Part shown: positions 1 through 13,000 of the stretch, piece after piece | How positions within the stretch are numbered: position 1 is the first letter of the stretch | Layout: each line of letters opens with the position of its first letter | Assembly (NCBI GenBank): GCA_001600055.1 | Contig: BCIV01000024.1 | Span: 1 to 64,000 of the forward strand | Reading direction: 5' to 3' | Length of the DNA stretch: 64,000 nt | Source: Filobasidium wieringae | Lineage: Eukaryota > Basidiomycota > Tremellomycetes > Filobasidiales > Filobasidiaceae | Notes under the pieces: generated by a model | Told to the model about the DNA's origin: nothing | Databases searched by the model: none | The model's input: only the letters and a program-made list of their open reading frames with translations | Translations under genes and position numbers: made by a program

Positions 1-586
1 AGTCGGATCTTATGAGTTCCTGCTCAAGAGACTCTCACTTCTACTGCTTAGAGCTCGTTTCAGGCACTTTGAAGCGTGAGGAAACAGGAGGAAGTGGTGT
101 ACAAGGTGCACGACTCGTTTGGATAGCTAGGAATCGAATACACCTTGTAACTAGACACTCTCTACTGTACTACACCACGTTCTAACCCCTAACCCTAGCA
201 AACCGGCGTCTACCAGGAAAGACTTGGTGTTTGACCTTGTGCCCCCAGAGAAGCAGAAGGACGTCCCTAGCAAAGAAGCGAGCTCCTCAAAGGCTACCTT
301 GGAATATGCTTCTAAATGTATGTGATTGATAGGAATCTAGGCGTTTGAATGGCGTTCTGAACGGCTAGACGCATGTGCGTCTAGGTTTGGACACGTCTAA
401 AGCTAGCCGTCTAAGTTGATGTCTAAGTTTAGTTCCAGGGAAAAAATCTGAAGGCGTCTGGACGGCGTTCAGTTAAACTTTTAGACGGTTGCCAACTCTA
501 GCTGTAATTTGACTTTACACCGAGGTAATTGAAACCCCTCACTGTCTATACAAAACACCTGATACTCGTCCATCGCTATATACAAC
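1..586. other. Intergenic left edge with telomere-like and CGTCTA-rich sequence
   Basis: No gene is supported here. Positions 183-198 read TAACCCCTAACCCTAG, two telomere-like units, too short to be a chromosome end. Positions about 345-495 are rich in CGTCTA/TAGACG and GGCGTTC words, resembling the repeat words found near the ends of the large insertion further right. The last 100 bases are probably the promoter of the dehydrogenase gene that starts at 587. Confidence 0.5.
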
Positions 587-1640
587 ATGAACAAACCTAT
601 CGCAGTCATACTTGGAGCAGGACCAGGCGCAGGTGCAGGCATAGCGTGAGTCTATAGGCCATGCCGGATTTCCTAACTTGATCTGATCACCTGGCCCGTT
701 TCAAAGTCGAGCTTTCGCTCCAACCCACCGAATCGCTCTTCTTTCCCGCTCTCAATCTACTCTTGATCAAACTGCCTCCACTCTACAGCCTTTGGCAGAA
801 TACAAGACTTTCACTGCCGACACGTCCGCCATATCATCGCTCCATACCGCCTGGGATGAGATACACAAAGCCTGGCCAGACAGCCCCGTACAAGTCGCAA
901 TCTTCAACGCTCCTACCGCTTTCAAACCTGGCAAATTCTTAGACAAGACTGAAGATGATTTGAAGAATACGTTGCACGGAGGGGTGTATGTGAACTCTCG
1001 CTTCTACAGTTTGAATTGAGGTTCTGATCGGCACGAGTACGACAGAGTGGGAGCGTTCGCATTTGCTCAGCTATTCTTGAAAGAGGCCAAGAGCGGAACT
1101 TTGATCTTTACCGGGGCTACTATGGGAATAAGAGGTTCTGCCAACTTCTCGAGTGAGTCTTTGTTAACCCTTGTGATCACTGCGTTCAGATATCGCGGTC
1201 CTCATCTTCTGCTTTTGATATGACAGCCATGGCGCCTGACAAGTTCGCAACCCGAGCGCTCTCACAGGTTAGCAACCCAAGTCTCTCGTGATCTTCCTCC
1301 TCAAAACCTTCTAAGGTATCGGCTCCAATTTCCAGAGCCTAGCCCGTGAATTTGGACCACAGAATATCCATGTGGCCAACGTGATAATCGATGGACTGAT
1401 CGACACCGAGCATGTCTCTCAATTCGCTGGACAGGCGGAAAAGGGCACCCGGTTGAATCCGGATGACATTGGCAAGGCGTACCTTTACTTACATGAGCAG
1501 CAGAAGAGCGCTTGGACGCAGGAGATGGACTTGAGGTGAGTTAGTGGGCTTGAGTGAGATGGGGTGGGAGTGGATGCGATCGAAATGAAAATTGACGAGG
1601 TCTTCTCCCTCATTGCAGGCCTTCTTGCGAGAAATTTTAA
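587..1640 (+). CDS. Short-chain dehydrogenase/reductase (SDR)
   Basis: Predicted NAD(P)-dependent oxidoreductase of unknown substrate. The ATG at 587 opens MNKPIAVILGAGPGAGAGIA, a glycine-rich Rossmann nucleotide-binding motif. Introns are seen at 646-706 and 986-1045 (GTATGT...CGACAG), from 1153, after the CAG near 1269, and before the last exon at 1619. The spliced frame stays open through IFTGATMGIRGSANFS (usual SDR strand 5), then MAPDKFATRALSQSLAREFG, and ends DLRPSCEKF at TAA 1638-1640. The usual catalytic Tyr-x3-Lys is not obvious: the expected place reads S-A-N-F-S...A-P-D-K, so it belongs to the atypical SDRs in which this Tyr is replaced. Length about 240 residues is normal for the family. 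No signal peptide is seen. Confidence 0.8.
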
Positions 1641-2811
1641 GTTCGGTCCGGAATGTCGTTGCGATACAACGTTGTACGCTGAGAGCCGTATAAATCGTCA
1701 GTATGTTGGAACTACAAGTTTCGAAATGCCGGGATCGTGGACTGGTGAACGCAAAGCCTCGGCTATATGTCTCATTGATCTCTCAACAACGCTGACAGCA
1801 TCGGACAATATTGTTACACTCTCTTAAAGGTTAGCGCAAGCCATGCAGGCTACAGAACTCAGAGGCGCCATAGCCATAGACTCGTTATCGGACGAAAGAC
1901 GGCAGATGAACGGTCCGACCCAACGCGCTCACAGGTCTGGTACCCGGCTTCCTTGACCGATCTTTGTGATAGTCTGTGGCACTGAGCAGGTCAGGAATAC
2001 GTTACAGCACAATCATATACAACATGGTCAATTTACTTGAGCTGGGCTGTGCGAGTCACCTGATTATAGCAGAACACTCGGCAGACTGTGCAGCCGCAAG
2101 AAGTGCATCGTAAGTCGTTCGGCAGAACAGCAGCGCTTGTACCCAATCAGAAGGCTAGCATGGCGATGTATGTATCAGTAACAGTGTTATTGGAGTCTTC
2201 GCTCTTAGGAGGACTGCTAGCTTGATCGTTACCTCTGATTTTATGGGATATTTGATCTGGCATCGGCGATGTTACAACACAACCCCGCAGAGCCCTCTAG
2301 CTGCTTGACGAGATGGTTTGTATGATCAAAACAATGCTCGATGTTGAAGCGATAGCTTAGGTGCCGGCAACGGTTCCCGAATGTTTTATCCATCATTCAA
2401 CTGCTTGGGACCGATAGCTTGCTCGAATCTCGTTGCGACTTGAATATGCCCTGGCCCATGTCAACTCTGACTTCGATGGACATCGGGGCCCGGCAGCGGG
2501 CATCTTGCGAGATCGACAGATTTAGGTACGCGATTTGGTCAGGTGACGGGGAATCACTCCTCGGACGCTTTACGATCGCACGAGGTGCTGTTCTGATCGT
2601 CCTGGCTCACATGGCTCGGCTTTGCTACAACTTGCTATCTGCACATCAATCAGCTTTAAGTCTGTTATGCTTCATCCATATACCCTGAGCCCGATTCATG
2701 GACGACACCGCTGCTTAGTGATGCTGAATAGTATCGCATCGTGGTCACGGTTACCGATCTGACAAAGCTCCTTGTACCTACAAATTCAACCACTCACGAT
2801 CTCCCACCGAC
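1641..2811. other. Intergenic, no gene recognised
   Basis: About 1.2 kb with only short open frames that have no recognisable motif and no convincing splice pattern. It contains the 3' region of the dehydrogenase gene and, at its right end, the presumed promoter of the Zn2Cys6 factor. Confidence 0.5.
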
Positions 2812-5800
2812 ATGCCAAGTCCACAGAGACAATCGAGCGACTCGCAAACCAATGCACCGAACCAAAAGATCAAATCACAACAGTCCTGCGATATATGCAG
2901 GACACGAAAGATCAAATGCGTAGCCGAGGACGTGGGGGAAGGTTCCTCTGGATCACGGAAGAAACGGGTGTGTAAACATTGCATTGGTGCAGAGCTACAG
3001 TGTACATACGACTATGTACCCAAGAAACGGGGACCTCCTAGTTCGTAAGTCGACATGAAGTCGTTATTGTTACTGCTCTGACCTTCAACGCTTCGATTCG
3101 ACATTCCCTTTACATCAGATACATCAAACGATTGAGAGAAGCCAGGGCTGAGCATACCGAAACCGATGGAGATATGGGGAATGAAGACAACACTGCGACG
3201 AAAAAACGAACTCGAGAGGACGGCAAATCGCACGACGTTTCGAACGAAAAAAGACGTCGATTGGATTCTTTGCTCCACAAAGATGCCTTGGACAGAGCGC
3301 AAGATGACAAGGCTGACGGGAAAGATGATTCCAACATGGAGTGTTCAAGAAATCCGCAGTCGATAAGGATCTGTACCGATCTACCGAAAGCCAACGGAAT
3401 TCTTTTGCAGGACGGATCCCATCGTGATCTCGATTCGCACCTGTCACCGTGGAAAGAAGACCTGGCGAAGACCGAAAGCAGTTATGACAAGCAGTACCAG
3501 CGATTCGAAGGGGACGATCAATATCTTCCAGCCGCCTTCAGTATGTCTCCTGCTCTGCGTGACCGATGGAACCTCGACTACGTCGATTCTCCTGTCCGGA
3601 ATACCGCTGCCCTTGTCGACGTCATGTCCCAAGTGAATCCTTTCAACACCGGTCCACCTCGACAATTCACAACATCCGCTCACGAGGCATATCCTGAACC
3701 CGACGCGGCAAGAAATGAATTCTCACTTCCCGTATATAAGCTGCGGTCAAAGACCCTGGGAGAAGTGAGCAAACGCCGTGCTTCAGTGGTATTACCGACG
3801 TACACATCTTCCCCTGAGAACCTCCTTGCACCGTCATGGCCAAATCTCTCCAGCCTCCTCAATCCTGATCCGACGAGCCATACAGCTAAATCTCCCACGT
3901 TTGTCCAGCCCATTAGCCCCCTTGATGCCGTTCTACCTCGGCCATTGCTACACCTCGTCATCGGACTCTTCAAAGACTTTGTATACCCTTTAACACCCTG
4001 CGTCCATATGCCGACTTTACTCCAAGATCTAGCTCAGAGGCGGGAAATGCAGCCGGGGCAAGAGGAATGGACGGCCATGGTGTTGGCCACTGTCATGGCA
4101 ACTGTTGTGCAAGTCCCTCGGGCTTTCATCCCGCTTTCTCGCTCAGAAGTGTCGATCCTTGCAGAGAGATGTTATGCAGAAACAAGAAAGTGGAGTCAAC
4201 TTGGATATGGTTCGAATATCACGGTCAATGCAGGTAGGTCATTGATATTCCTGTGTCACCTGTAGTCGCTTTTCGCTGATGCTCAGGTCTTAGTCATCGT
4301 AAATTACTTTCGAACGTGAGTCTGTTCCGTTCTCATTGTTTGTGGTGGACGCGCTTTCAGACTGTACTCGATATAGAATCTACAACTTCGTCCGCGACAG
4401 AAGCGTCGAGTCCTGCCACGCATCCTTATGTGAGGCCCAAGCTCTAGCGACCGTTTTGAGATTGCATGAAGAGGAGGTAAGCTGGAACGGGTTCGAACTT
4501 ACTGTATCGGGGATTAACGAAATCATTCGTTTTATTCGTTTTACTGCTAGAGCTACACGTGCCTGAGTACGGATCGTTTGATGCCGAGGCTTTCGTATAC
4601 ATAACGCTAATCGTCATCGCAAACTAGATCCCATCGAAAGAGAAATGCGTCGGCGGACGTTCTTCTTGCTCTTTTGCAGTGACAAGTCAGAGGCTGTACT
4701 GCTGGGCCGGCCTATCAAGATGCGTGAAGAGGATTGCTATAATTTGCGTCTGCCTGAGGAACTGTGAGCTCGTGTACGCTAACGATCCGAATAGCGCGGC
4801 GCTGATCATTCTTTGGCAGGGACGATGAATATATCACGGAGGCCAAATATCTGCATCAGCCACCGGGAGTGACAAGTTTGACCACTGGACTGAATGCCTC
4901 GATACGCATACATACCTGTATGTTGCGAATCTCCTACTTCCCGAGGAGTCAGGCTGATGGACTCGCTTTGAAAAATCATAGTAATGGGTCGGACCTTAGC
5001 CAAATGGCGCGACGACAAGAGAATACAGATGACAGAGAGTCAGATTGAAAGACGAATGGACGAGGTCGAACGACTACTACAAGAAGTGATGGGCGTAATG
5101 AAAGGATGTCCAGTAGACCTGGAGTTGAGTGGCGGAAGCGACTTTACCATCGGACAGTAAGGCTGCAACACGATTTCGAGATAGTCCCGGCTGAATATAT
5201 CAACATTCGCCTTTAGGAACTTCTCGACCGATGCGGAACAAGTGTTGCATGCACTCTTCTATGATTCCAAAGCCAGCAGAGAATACGCACGTGACGCTTA
5301 CTTGGTGCAGACCGGGAATATTTACGTCGTCCAGGTAGAGAACGGTCTCAATCGATAACGGTGGCTTGCAACAAAACTGATACTGGGATTTCCGCAGCAA
5401 TTGGCGCGCTTTGTGCTCTTACAATACCAAAGCGAGCTGCTCGCAATGAAAAAGGTATTCCTTAGACAGCCATCGGGTCTGCCGGGAGCTTCTCGCTATA
5501 GATGGACTCGAGCCGGCGGCATGGCAATTGGTGGTCTAGGGTCTGGGAGTCTGGAGTCTGGCTACACCGTCACTACGTCACAACCTAGTGCTTCGAGGGT
5601 TATGGCAGCCACGAGAGAATCACTATTCAATGATCTCCTAGCGGTACTGCACAAGTGAGCATGCGACTTTGAGATTACATCTTTTGGGGCTATTCTTAAG
5701 ATGTCTCGTCTGCTTCCTTTCCTAGCGTACCTATCCAATGCATAGCCGTCAACGGACCAAGTCTAGTGAATGCTGTCCGATATATGGCCGCGGCTCTTCT

Positions 5801-5984
5801 AGATAAAGTCATTGGTAACCCGACCATCGGTGACGAATCAACTGTCAATTCACCTACGGAGGAAAAGGAGGGCGTTCTGCGAGCTAGAGATTGTCTCAAT
5901 GAGTTTCTCAACGTTCTCAACGAGATAGAGAAGCATTACTCGTGGGGGGACATAACAGGATCGGAAGCAACTCAAGACGCCTAA
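2812..5984 (+). CDS. Zn2Cys6 fungal transcription factor
   Basis: Nuclear DNA-binding regulator. The first exon holds a binuclear zinc cluster, C-x2-C-x6-C-x17-C-x2-C-x6-C, at residues 26-64 (CDIC, then CKHC). An intron starts at 3045, and a basic, acidic-patched linker follows. From about 3930 the 'fungal-specific TF' middle region is readable: VIVNYFRT, IYNFVRDRSVES, LCEAQALATVLRLHEEE, then D-P-I-E-R-E-M-R-R-R-T-F-F near 4630, the hallmark of this regulatory domain. At least eight introns are needed; one uses donor GTGAGT after position 4315 and acceptor near 4376. The last exon ends at TAA 5984. The sugar transporter and beta-mannosidase lie just downstream, so it may control them; that link is inferred from position only. 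The exon structure between 5450 and 5690 is uncertain. Confidence 0.85.
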
Positions 5985-6828
5985 AACGACAAGCCCCTTC
6001 GGATGAGTCCGCCCCACCAATAGGGTATGCCAGAGGGAACGACACGAAATGTACGGGAAATAAACTTTGTATAGCCGATCAACGAGATATCCAAAAGATT
6101 TATGGATCGAACAAACCACTGTCCCGGATCGAAACTTACGCTACAAGTGTTTTGCATGGCGGGACATTGCAAGGGGCGGATCGCGGAGCTGAAACGAGCC
6201 TTCACCGTGAGATGTTACTGGAGTATGTGATATCACCTCCGCTATAGGCCAAGAACAACCCGGAGAGCAACGAGATATGATGCTATACGACATCGCCCTA
6301 CATCCGGACTTGATTGTTGACTGGGGCTAGAGGTAACATATTAGAGCGTAACGGAAGCGAATAAGACCAGCCCAATCCTCGTTGTGGTTGGGTCATACGA
6401 TTAATCGAACGATCAGCATTGGAACCTCAAATTCGATAGCTGCCGACCTAAACAGGGGGGAAAGTGATCGCGATTCTCCGTTGAGTATTTAAGGCCTTAC
6501 CTAAGGACTGTATCACTCAAGAATCCAAGAATCCAATACCCTTGACGCTGTGCTAGTTCTTGACATACATCGGGATGCCTTTCAACGGAGCTGAGTCTGC
6601 TGAACGGATGTTTGCGATCTGTCTCGATCATAACGTGAACAGCTCCGATACTCGTCAGGACAACATGCGGTGATCGCGTGAGTTAGATACTGCTGAGAAG
6701 AGTGTAGTCAACGGGTAGTGCTCGCGCAGCTCTGATCATCACGTCGCGATGCGATATTAATATACATGTACTTCTCTAAAGGTAGACAAAAAGGCTGTAA
6801 TGACACGGTCATCCTATACCTCCGTGAC
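5985..6828. other. Intergenic between convergent genes
   Basis: Region between the stop codons of the transcription factor (plus) and the sugar transporter (minus). Only short open frames without recognisable content were seen. It should hold both 3' untranslated regions. Confidence 0.5.
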
Positions 6829-9326
6829 CTATAATTCCGAAACAACGTGTCCATCCGCGACAACGACTTTATCGGCTTTGAGAGACGCTCTGACGGGGTT
6901 TGGCTGCTCATAAACCCATTCAAGTTGCTCCAAAGTTCGACCTTGAGATTCAACTCCGAACAGGAACCAAGCAGCGGTCTCGACACAATCCCACCCGACA
7001 AAGATGTAGATGTATTTGTATCCGATGTTTCCCAATGCGATGGGTCCAGCGAATTGGTTGATGAATCCCATGGCTATTCGAGGGGAAATCATGAGTTCAC
7101 GAGCAAGTCGGACAAGAACCTCGATCGATTGCTTACCGCTGACCAGTACACCCGACAATGCAAGACCCTTCGCCCGCTGGGTGGTCTCCAGGGCTTCGGC
7201 AGGAATGACACCCTGAAGAGGTGTATAGGTGAAACTGAATACGATGTTGAACAGATAGTATCTGGTGGAATTGCCTGAGATCAGAGGATATTGTCTAATC
7301 AGATTGGCGCGCCGACTCACGCCGCGAGCGCTCCTTGACCGAGTTGCGTATCAGTCTCGTCTTTCGCCAAAGCAGCCGAGAGTCCTGCGTTGATGGCCAA
7401 AAACACGGCACAAGCTATCNCAGTCAAGATTTGTATGTCAGTGGAAGCGCATTAGAGGAGACGGAGAAACAACGCTCACCAAATGTTCCTGGAATCAAGA
7501 CCTTTCGACGAGGCATCCTATCGGTGAAACAAGCAGCAGTCACTGCGCCAATGGCGGAACAGACAGAGTTTGCCAAATTCAAAGCCAGTTGAATGGAAAC
7601 CTTGGTGTAACCCAAGTTCTTGTAGATGACGGTCTGCGTTGCGATATCGTATCGATAAACTGGTTCGTTCTGACTACTATTCCATCATACTCACGTTGAA
7701 GAATCCTATAGCGGCAATCAAGGTTAGCGATCGATATGAGGAATGACGGTAACACAGTGAGCCGTGCTTACCTAGACCATTTCCACTGAACTGTCCAAAG
7801 ATGGAGATCATCAAAACCTGCGCCATCCTCCATCGTCCACCATGGCTCAAGAAGAGTGGTCGGTCTACCGAGACGTTGTCTTGAGCTTTCAGCCAAGCGC
7901 AATGAATAAGCTTTGTGATACTCACAGTCCCACCATACTTTGTCGATACCATCCTGTCGGATTCCATCGGTCATTTCTTCCATCTCCAGTGCGACCATTG
8001 CGGATTGAGGGTTATTGTTTCCGTCTAGAAACGCACAGCTCGTCTTAGCTCGCGTGATGTAAGAGAATTGATTCATCGCGCTGCAATACTGACGATATTT
8101 AACCAAGAACGCCCGAGCCTCTTCGGTTCTTCCCTGGCTCATCAACCACCTAGGAGAATCGGGGATGAAGAAGACGAGGATCATGACGAGAACGGCGGCG
8201 AAACATTGGAAGATCAATGGCAACTGCCAAGCGAGATTGCTCTGGATGTAGTTGGTACCGAAAACGATTGCGCTAGCGGGAACACTTCCTCCAAAGTAAC
8301 CTATCGACAAGAAGTATAATGTCAAGGTATGGTTCGCAAGAGACATGTGACATCGTGATCACTTACCACAGTTGTAGATCCCGGTCATTCGACCTCTCAT
8401 ATGAGGGGGCGCGACTTCGATACAATAAGCAGGCGCGGAAACGGTACAGATCTGTACTCCCGCTCCTAGGATGAACCTAGCGACGACCAGCTACAAAAAG
8501 TGTTCACGATCTCGTCAGCGTGTGGCACTCGTCTCTATCGGATGCATGGAATTAAACATACCTGGGCGATGGTTTTGGAAGTAGTGGCAATCACCGACCC
8601 GACGATGATGACGAAAGCTCCGATAAACATTCCCTTCCTTCGACCCAACCTATCGGATATGATAGCAGCGAAAGGCGCAGCGACCATCGATCCTCTATGA
8701 GTGAGACATGAGATGATCAGAGAGATGCGGCGGTCTAGCGGCGTAAGAGTGATGATCGTACACGGTATACAGAGAGAAGATGATCGAGACTTTGGTGCCG
8801 GTGTCCCCAGAGTGAAACACGTTTTGGAATTGTGTCATCTGATAGGAAGCACGTTAGACGGTTGAGCTTTGTCGTCAACGACGGAAAAACTTGGAACTTA
8901 CAGCAATCAAGGCGGTCATCAACGACCCATCGTAACCGTTCGCGATCGCGCATAAGAACGTGGTGAAACACATCACTAAATTTTAAGCGAGTCTAATCAG
9001 TCGCGCGTTCATATCTCATGTCGATCATGTGTTGTTGTTATTGTTGTTGTTGTACTGACGGTATAGGTGCATTGATTCTCGACTCCATTTCGGTAAGGGC
9101 GCTTCGTTGGCTAGTACTTTGGCCAAAGCAGCCTGTAGATGCGCGTCAATTACGAGCGTCAGGATCGATTGGAAAGGCCATATCTTACGTTGGCGACTTC
9201 TTTGACCTGGCCATCACCTCGGTAGGTTTCCTTTGGGCTTGTATGATCGTCGACCAAGAGCTCTGGAGCAGCTCTGGTCGATTCGACGTGCTCGTCTTCG
9301 TATTGTTTGTTGTAGTCCTTCTCCAT
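6829..9326 (-). CDS. MFS sugar transporter, lactose permease-like
   Basis: Plasma-membrane sugar porter of the major facilitator superfamily. The start (complement of CAT at 9324-9326) opens MEKDYNKQYEDEHVEST, a hydrophilic tail. A later exon has CFTTFLCAIANGYDGSLMTA, typical of helix 1 in fungal lactose/hexose permeases. Further exons read QICTVSAPAYCIEVAPPHMRG (PxxxRG loop after helix 4), then FFIPDSPRWLMSQGR, the PESPRWL-type signature before the central loop. The C-terminal half ends with GYKYIYIFVGWDCVE and VESQGRTLEQLEWVY, matching the usual PETKGRTLEE end. Many short introns interrupt it. One undetermined base lies at 7420. The divergent beta-mannosidase gene suggests it imports mannosides or their products; the substrate cannot be read from sequence. 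Confidence 0.88.
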
Positions 9327-10014
9327 CTTGTATGTGTAGGTGAAAAGTGAGTTGCTGTGGTGGTATGGAGGTCAAGATACAAGAGTGATGGCGAGTACTA
9401 TATATCCATATGCAGAGCAAAGGTTTCATCTAGGTTCGACGTAGACCCGAGCTAAAAGTAGATTCCCGATCATCCCCGCTCGATAACCAACGAATTCATT
9501 GTTCTAGCTCGTGCTCGCCGGGGAAACTCAAGCCACCGATCAGCTGAGACGCGGAGAAATCGCTCGCTTGGAGGCTGATTCCCACCGGCTAGAAGGGCGC
9601 CCCGCGGTGCAACAACGAGTTGCCCCATACGTTTCCATGCGGTCGCAGTCGCAAGAACACATATGCGAACGAGTACAGTTCTGATTTAGGTGGCCTTTGT
9701 CGCCCGCTACATCCGGGCCGAGTTAATGACCATTACGTTGTCCAGGCGCCTGATTATGCTCGTGAGGGGATGGGTTGTCTATCGGGTGCGATGTTTGTAG
9801 CAGTTGTAAGTATTGGTTAGGGGTTCTCACCCCGACTCGTTTCCCCGCCACGAGTCTATTTCTCCGTCTATCGTTTCCCAACCACGAGTCTATTTCTCCG
9901 TGTGAGATCCCATATAAGCCTCGATTCGCTGGGAATAGCATCCTCCACGTACCTTGCCCACCACAATGAACCTCCCTCTCCTCTTCTCTCTTACTACTAC
10001 ATCTGATCCTCATC
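9327..10014. promoter_or_regulatory. Shared divergent promoter of transporter and beta-mannosidase
   Basis: The 688 bases between the two start codons must serve both genes. A tandem duplication is visible: CCACGAGTCTATTTCTCCGT occurs at 9848-9867 and again at 9882-9901, each preceded by TCGTTTCCC. The words CACCCCGACTCGTTTCCC occur near 9829 and again inside the coding start near 10063. Duplicated words between divergent genes are candidate binding sites for a shared activator, possibly the Zn2Cys6 factor upstream. CGG half-sites were not resolved. Confidence 0.5.
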
Positions 10015-13000
10015 ATGGAGACCCAAACCTACCTCTCAGACAACTGGTCCTACACCCAGCTCACCCCGACTCGTTTCCCTACCGGCTCGAAGCTTGGCAC
10101 TGACAAGCAAGAGGAGAAAGCCTGGCACAAGACGAGCAAGTTTCCAACCAGTATTCACGTCGAGCTTGAGAAACGAGGAGAGATCCCTGATCATCGTAAA
10201 GGATTGAACGAATGGGATATCCAGGTAAGCCATTCGATTAACACAGCGCAGGTCTCATGGGATTGATCGCAATCTGCTCTACCCGTCTTCTAGTGGGTCG
10301 GAGAATCCGACTGGCGATTCAAGACCTCGTTCGAATTGACCGAGGAACAGCTGAAGCAAGATCATGTCGACCTGGTCTTCGAAGGATTAGACACTTTCTG
10401 TCATGTCGAAGTCGTAAGCCTACCCGTCCTCAATCTCTCGTAGTAACGACCTCCTGATCACAGTCTCTCTTGCACGCAGGACGACAAAGAGATCCTCTAC
10501 GCGACAAACATGTTCCAGACCTACCGACTCCCTCTGAAATCCCTCTCCTCCGGTCCTCACTCCCTAGTCCTGACCTTCCCTTCTTCTTGGTTCGAAGCCA
10601 AACGAATCGAAGCGGAAGAGCAAGAACGAAACCTCCCCGAAAATGTCGATCCCAAGACGGGGGAGAAGAAGGATCTGACCTTCTGGAACGGAGTTTCCGC
10701 TAGGCTTTATGTCAGGAAAGCTCAGTACGGTTGGGGGTGGGATTGGGGTCCCGTCGTGATGACCGTTGGACCTTGGAGTGCGTTCACGCAGTATGACTTG
10801 ATCGGGATCGTTATGCTGATCATGTTCCGTCAATAGAACCCGTTTTCATCCATGCTTACAACGCCAAGATCACTGAACAACGAGTCGATACGATCCTCAC
10901 CGATTCCCTCGACAAGGCCACTCTCAAATCGACCATCTCCCTATCCGACGCCATCTCCGGAACTCAACTCAACGTTTCTCTCTTGGACAAATCGGGAAAG
11001 ACCATCAAATCTCAGGACGTCGAGGTTGCGGGGAAGAAGACGGTCGAGGTGGAATGGCAGTTCGACGTCGGTAAAGATGTCGAACTCTGGTGGCCCGTCG
11101 GACACGGGAAACAGCCTTTGTACGAAGTCATCGCGGAGATCAAGCACAAGGTGAGCTAGCAATCGCTTATCATCCATAAAACCTGATCTGACTCACAGCA
11201 AATTGCTTAGGACGGAACTAGTATAGCTACTCGAAAGGACAGGATTGGATTCAGGACCATCAAGCTCATTCAAGAAGCTCTTACTGATGCTCCAGGATCC
11301 AGTTTCTTGTTCGAGGTCAACGGACGAAGGGTGTTCTGTGGAGGTTCGTCATAAAATTCAGCGACCCTCGGATCGAGCTCAAGATTCCTTACTGACCGAT
11401 ATCTTGTTACCTTCTCAGGTTCAAACTGGATCCCAGCAGACAATTACCTAACCGAAGTGACCCCCGAGCTCTACCGAGCCTGGCTTCAACTCATGGTCGA
11501 CGGGAACCAGAACATGGTCCGAGTCTGGGGAGGTGGAATCTACGAATACGATTACTTTTACGATATCTGTGATGAACTCGGATTACTCGTCTGGCAGGAT
11601 TTCATGTTCGGTTGCGGACAGTACCCTGCCAATGACAAGTTTTTGGAATCGGTTCAGGTCGAGGCTGAGCAGGCTGTCAAGCAGCTTAGAAACCATGCTA
11701 GTTTGGCCATCTTTGTGAGTAGGCTCGAATTTCCTGATTTGTTTACATGTCTCATGGTTCCCCCTCGATGTTCTAGGCTGGTAACAACGAGGACTACCAG
11801 TTGATCGAATCGATCGGGATCGCCGTCGACTACAGCGACACGACGTCCGATTTCACAAAGACCAACTTCCCTGCGTAAGGCTCAATCAACTACACGTATC
11901 GATGCTATGCAGCCTCTGACTTCCCGATAATACAGTCGTCATATCTACGAAAAGCTGCTACCCAGTGTAGTCGAGTCTTTGTGCGAGACCTACTACCACC
12001 CATCGAGTCCTTTCGGTGGACAGACTAGCGGGGACAAGACCGTCGGTGATATCCATCAATGGAGTACGTATCTTCCCTATCAGATGGAGCACGGTACACA
12101 TTGTCTGACATGCCATTTCTTAGACGTTTGGCACGGAACTCAAGAACCTTGGGCAAACTGGGATATCCTTGCTGGACGGTTCGTTTCCGAGTTCGGAATG
12201 GAGGGATACCCCGATATCCGAACGGTCGATCACTGGCTTGACGGAAACGTGAAGGAACGTTTCCCTCAATCGAGAACCAACTGTTCCCACAACAAAGCTG
12301 TGAGTCTTGCTTATTGGTCGATTCGAAAAATGATGTTGATGATGTTCGAAACGCCTCAGGACGGATTCGAACGACGGTAAGCATGACAGCTTACTAAGCC
12401 CATCGCAAGGGCTGACTTTTTTTAAACATAGATTGGAGCTGTACCTGATGGAGAACTTCCGTCACGCATTCGACATGGAGAGTTACGTCTACTACACCCA
12501 AGTCATGCAAGCCGAGACATTGGCTGCGGCTTACCGGTACGTTTAGTCTCCAAGACAACCAGATGATATGAGCTTAAGGAGACGGGGTGTTCAGGCTTTG
12601 GCGACGAAACTGGAAGGGTAAAGGAAAGGAGCTTACATCGGGAGCGCTTGTCTGGCAGAGTGAGTACCTCTTCGTAGGTTCGATACGATTCTAATGCTGA
12701 CTCTGATTCTGTTTACAGTCAACGTGAGCATCGGAATCGACTGAATCGACTGAATCATGAAGCGGACATGCGACTGAACCACTTTGCATTGACAGGATTG
12801 TTGGCCTACGACCAGTTGGGCAATCGTTGACTACTTCTTGAGGCCAAAGCCCGCCTTCTTTGCGATCGCACGAGAGCTTCGACCATTCACGGTCGGAATG
12901 GCCCGCAAAGACGTCAAGACCCTGGATCACCCTAGTTCGACGGCTTTCTTCAAGATTGAACAGAAGGTTTGTTGCTATTAAATACTATCTGACGTCCATG

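Noticed and set aside
183..198. Telomere
   Set aside because: Just two CCCTAA-type units and ordinary genes follow within 400 bases; treated as chance or an interstitial trace.
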